A stretch of DNA of 64,000 nt from Geomicrobium sp. JCM 19039 (GTDB taxonomy: Bacteria; Bacillota; Bacilli; Bacillales; Marinococcaceae), in contig NZ_BAXB01000020.1 in NCBI RefSeq assembly GCF_000698145.1, forward strand, positions 1 through 64,000. The letters are read 5' to 3'. This document shows, piece by piece, positions 63,947 to 64,000 of this stretch (the stretch's first letter is position 1; every line of letters starts with the position of its first letter). The translations under genes and the position numbers were made by a program. The notes beneath the pieces are model-generated. The model saw only the letters and a list, made by a program, of their open reading frames with translations. It was not told the origin of the DNA and did not search any database.

Positions 63947-64000
63947 ATGCATATAAACGGTATAACACAATAAAAGAAGCCATCTCGTTTGCAATTCTTC

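Overview
The window reads as a low-GC Gram-positive chromosome segment from a spore-forming Bacillaceae. Spo0E-like, YuzC-like and YuiC-like genes, AGGAGG-type ribosome binding sites, sigma-A promoters and the gene order all point there. Gene content and order follow two Bacillus subtilis loci: yutI-yuzD-yutJ-yuzB-dapF / yutM / yumC-yumB-yuiB-yuiC-yuiD-bioY / alaR-alaT / yugI-yuzA-pgi-yugN, and ytkD-ytlD-ytlC-ytlA-pckA. The strongly acidic exported proteins (VanY-type lipoprotein, UgpB-like lipoprotein, BdbD) and a DUF6944-type protein suggest an alkaliphilic or halotolerant lineage such as Alkalihalobacillus or Geomicrobium. The genus is inference.

Layout. 0-2.3 kb is a decayed accessory patch: a small coat-like gene, the 3' end of an IS200/IS605 TnpB element with an RNA-like right end, a lipoprotein gene, and a secreted-peptide start cut by a dispersed repeat. 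2.3-6.8 kb holds Fe-S and NADH-dehydrogenase-like genes and dapF. 6.8-13 kb is a catabolic block (acyl-CoA dehydrogenase, CaiB-type CoA-transferase, M17 aminopeptidase, ThDP enzyme), preceded by an orphan promoter-hairpin-terminator leader. 13-18 kb is a minus-strand Ugp-like ABC operon led by a metallophosphoesterase. 19-30 kb has an ABC-F ATPase, mqnE, IscA-like YutM, ferredoxin-NADP reductase, NADH dehydrogenase, yuiBCD, bioY and an MFS pump. 30-41 kb has a glycerophosphodiesterase, luxS, fhs, alaRT, an NSS transporter, yugI, pgi and yugN. 41-49 kb has VanY, BdbCD, catalase, a thioesterase and a nucleoside transporter. 49-54 kb is a GntR-controlled cluster of ABC genes. 54-64 kb has patB, ytkD, an MFS pump, ytlDCA, pckA and a DCC-family protein.

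Regulatory sites readable from sequence include a BirA-type operator at bioY, a TGTGA-N6-TCACA (Crp/Fnr-type) site before yumB, a CcpN-type box over the pckA -10 region, a perfect 11-bp inverted repeat at the GntR/ABC operon, and many intrinsic terminators.

Data quality matters. About 18 genes, several of them housekeeping (pgi, pckA, fhs, yumC, alaT), are broken by single missing bases, usually in short homopolymers. All cases I could resolve are deletions, which points to sequencing error rather than gene decay. I annotate these as one gene each and mark the break. Real decay is limited to the TnpB remnant, the peptide cut at 1.59 kb and a YVTN beta-propeller fragment near 49.3 kb.
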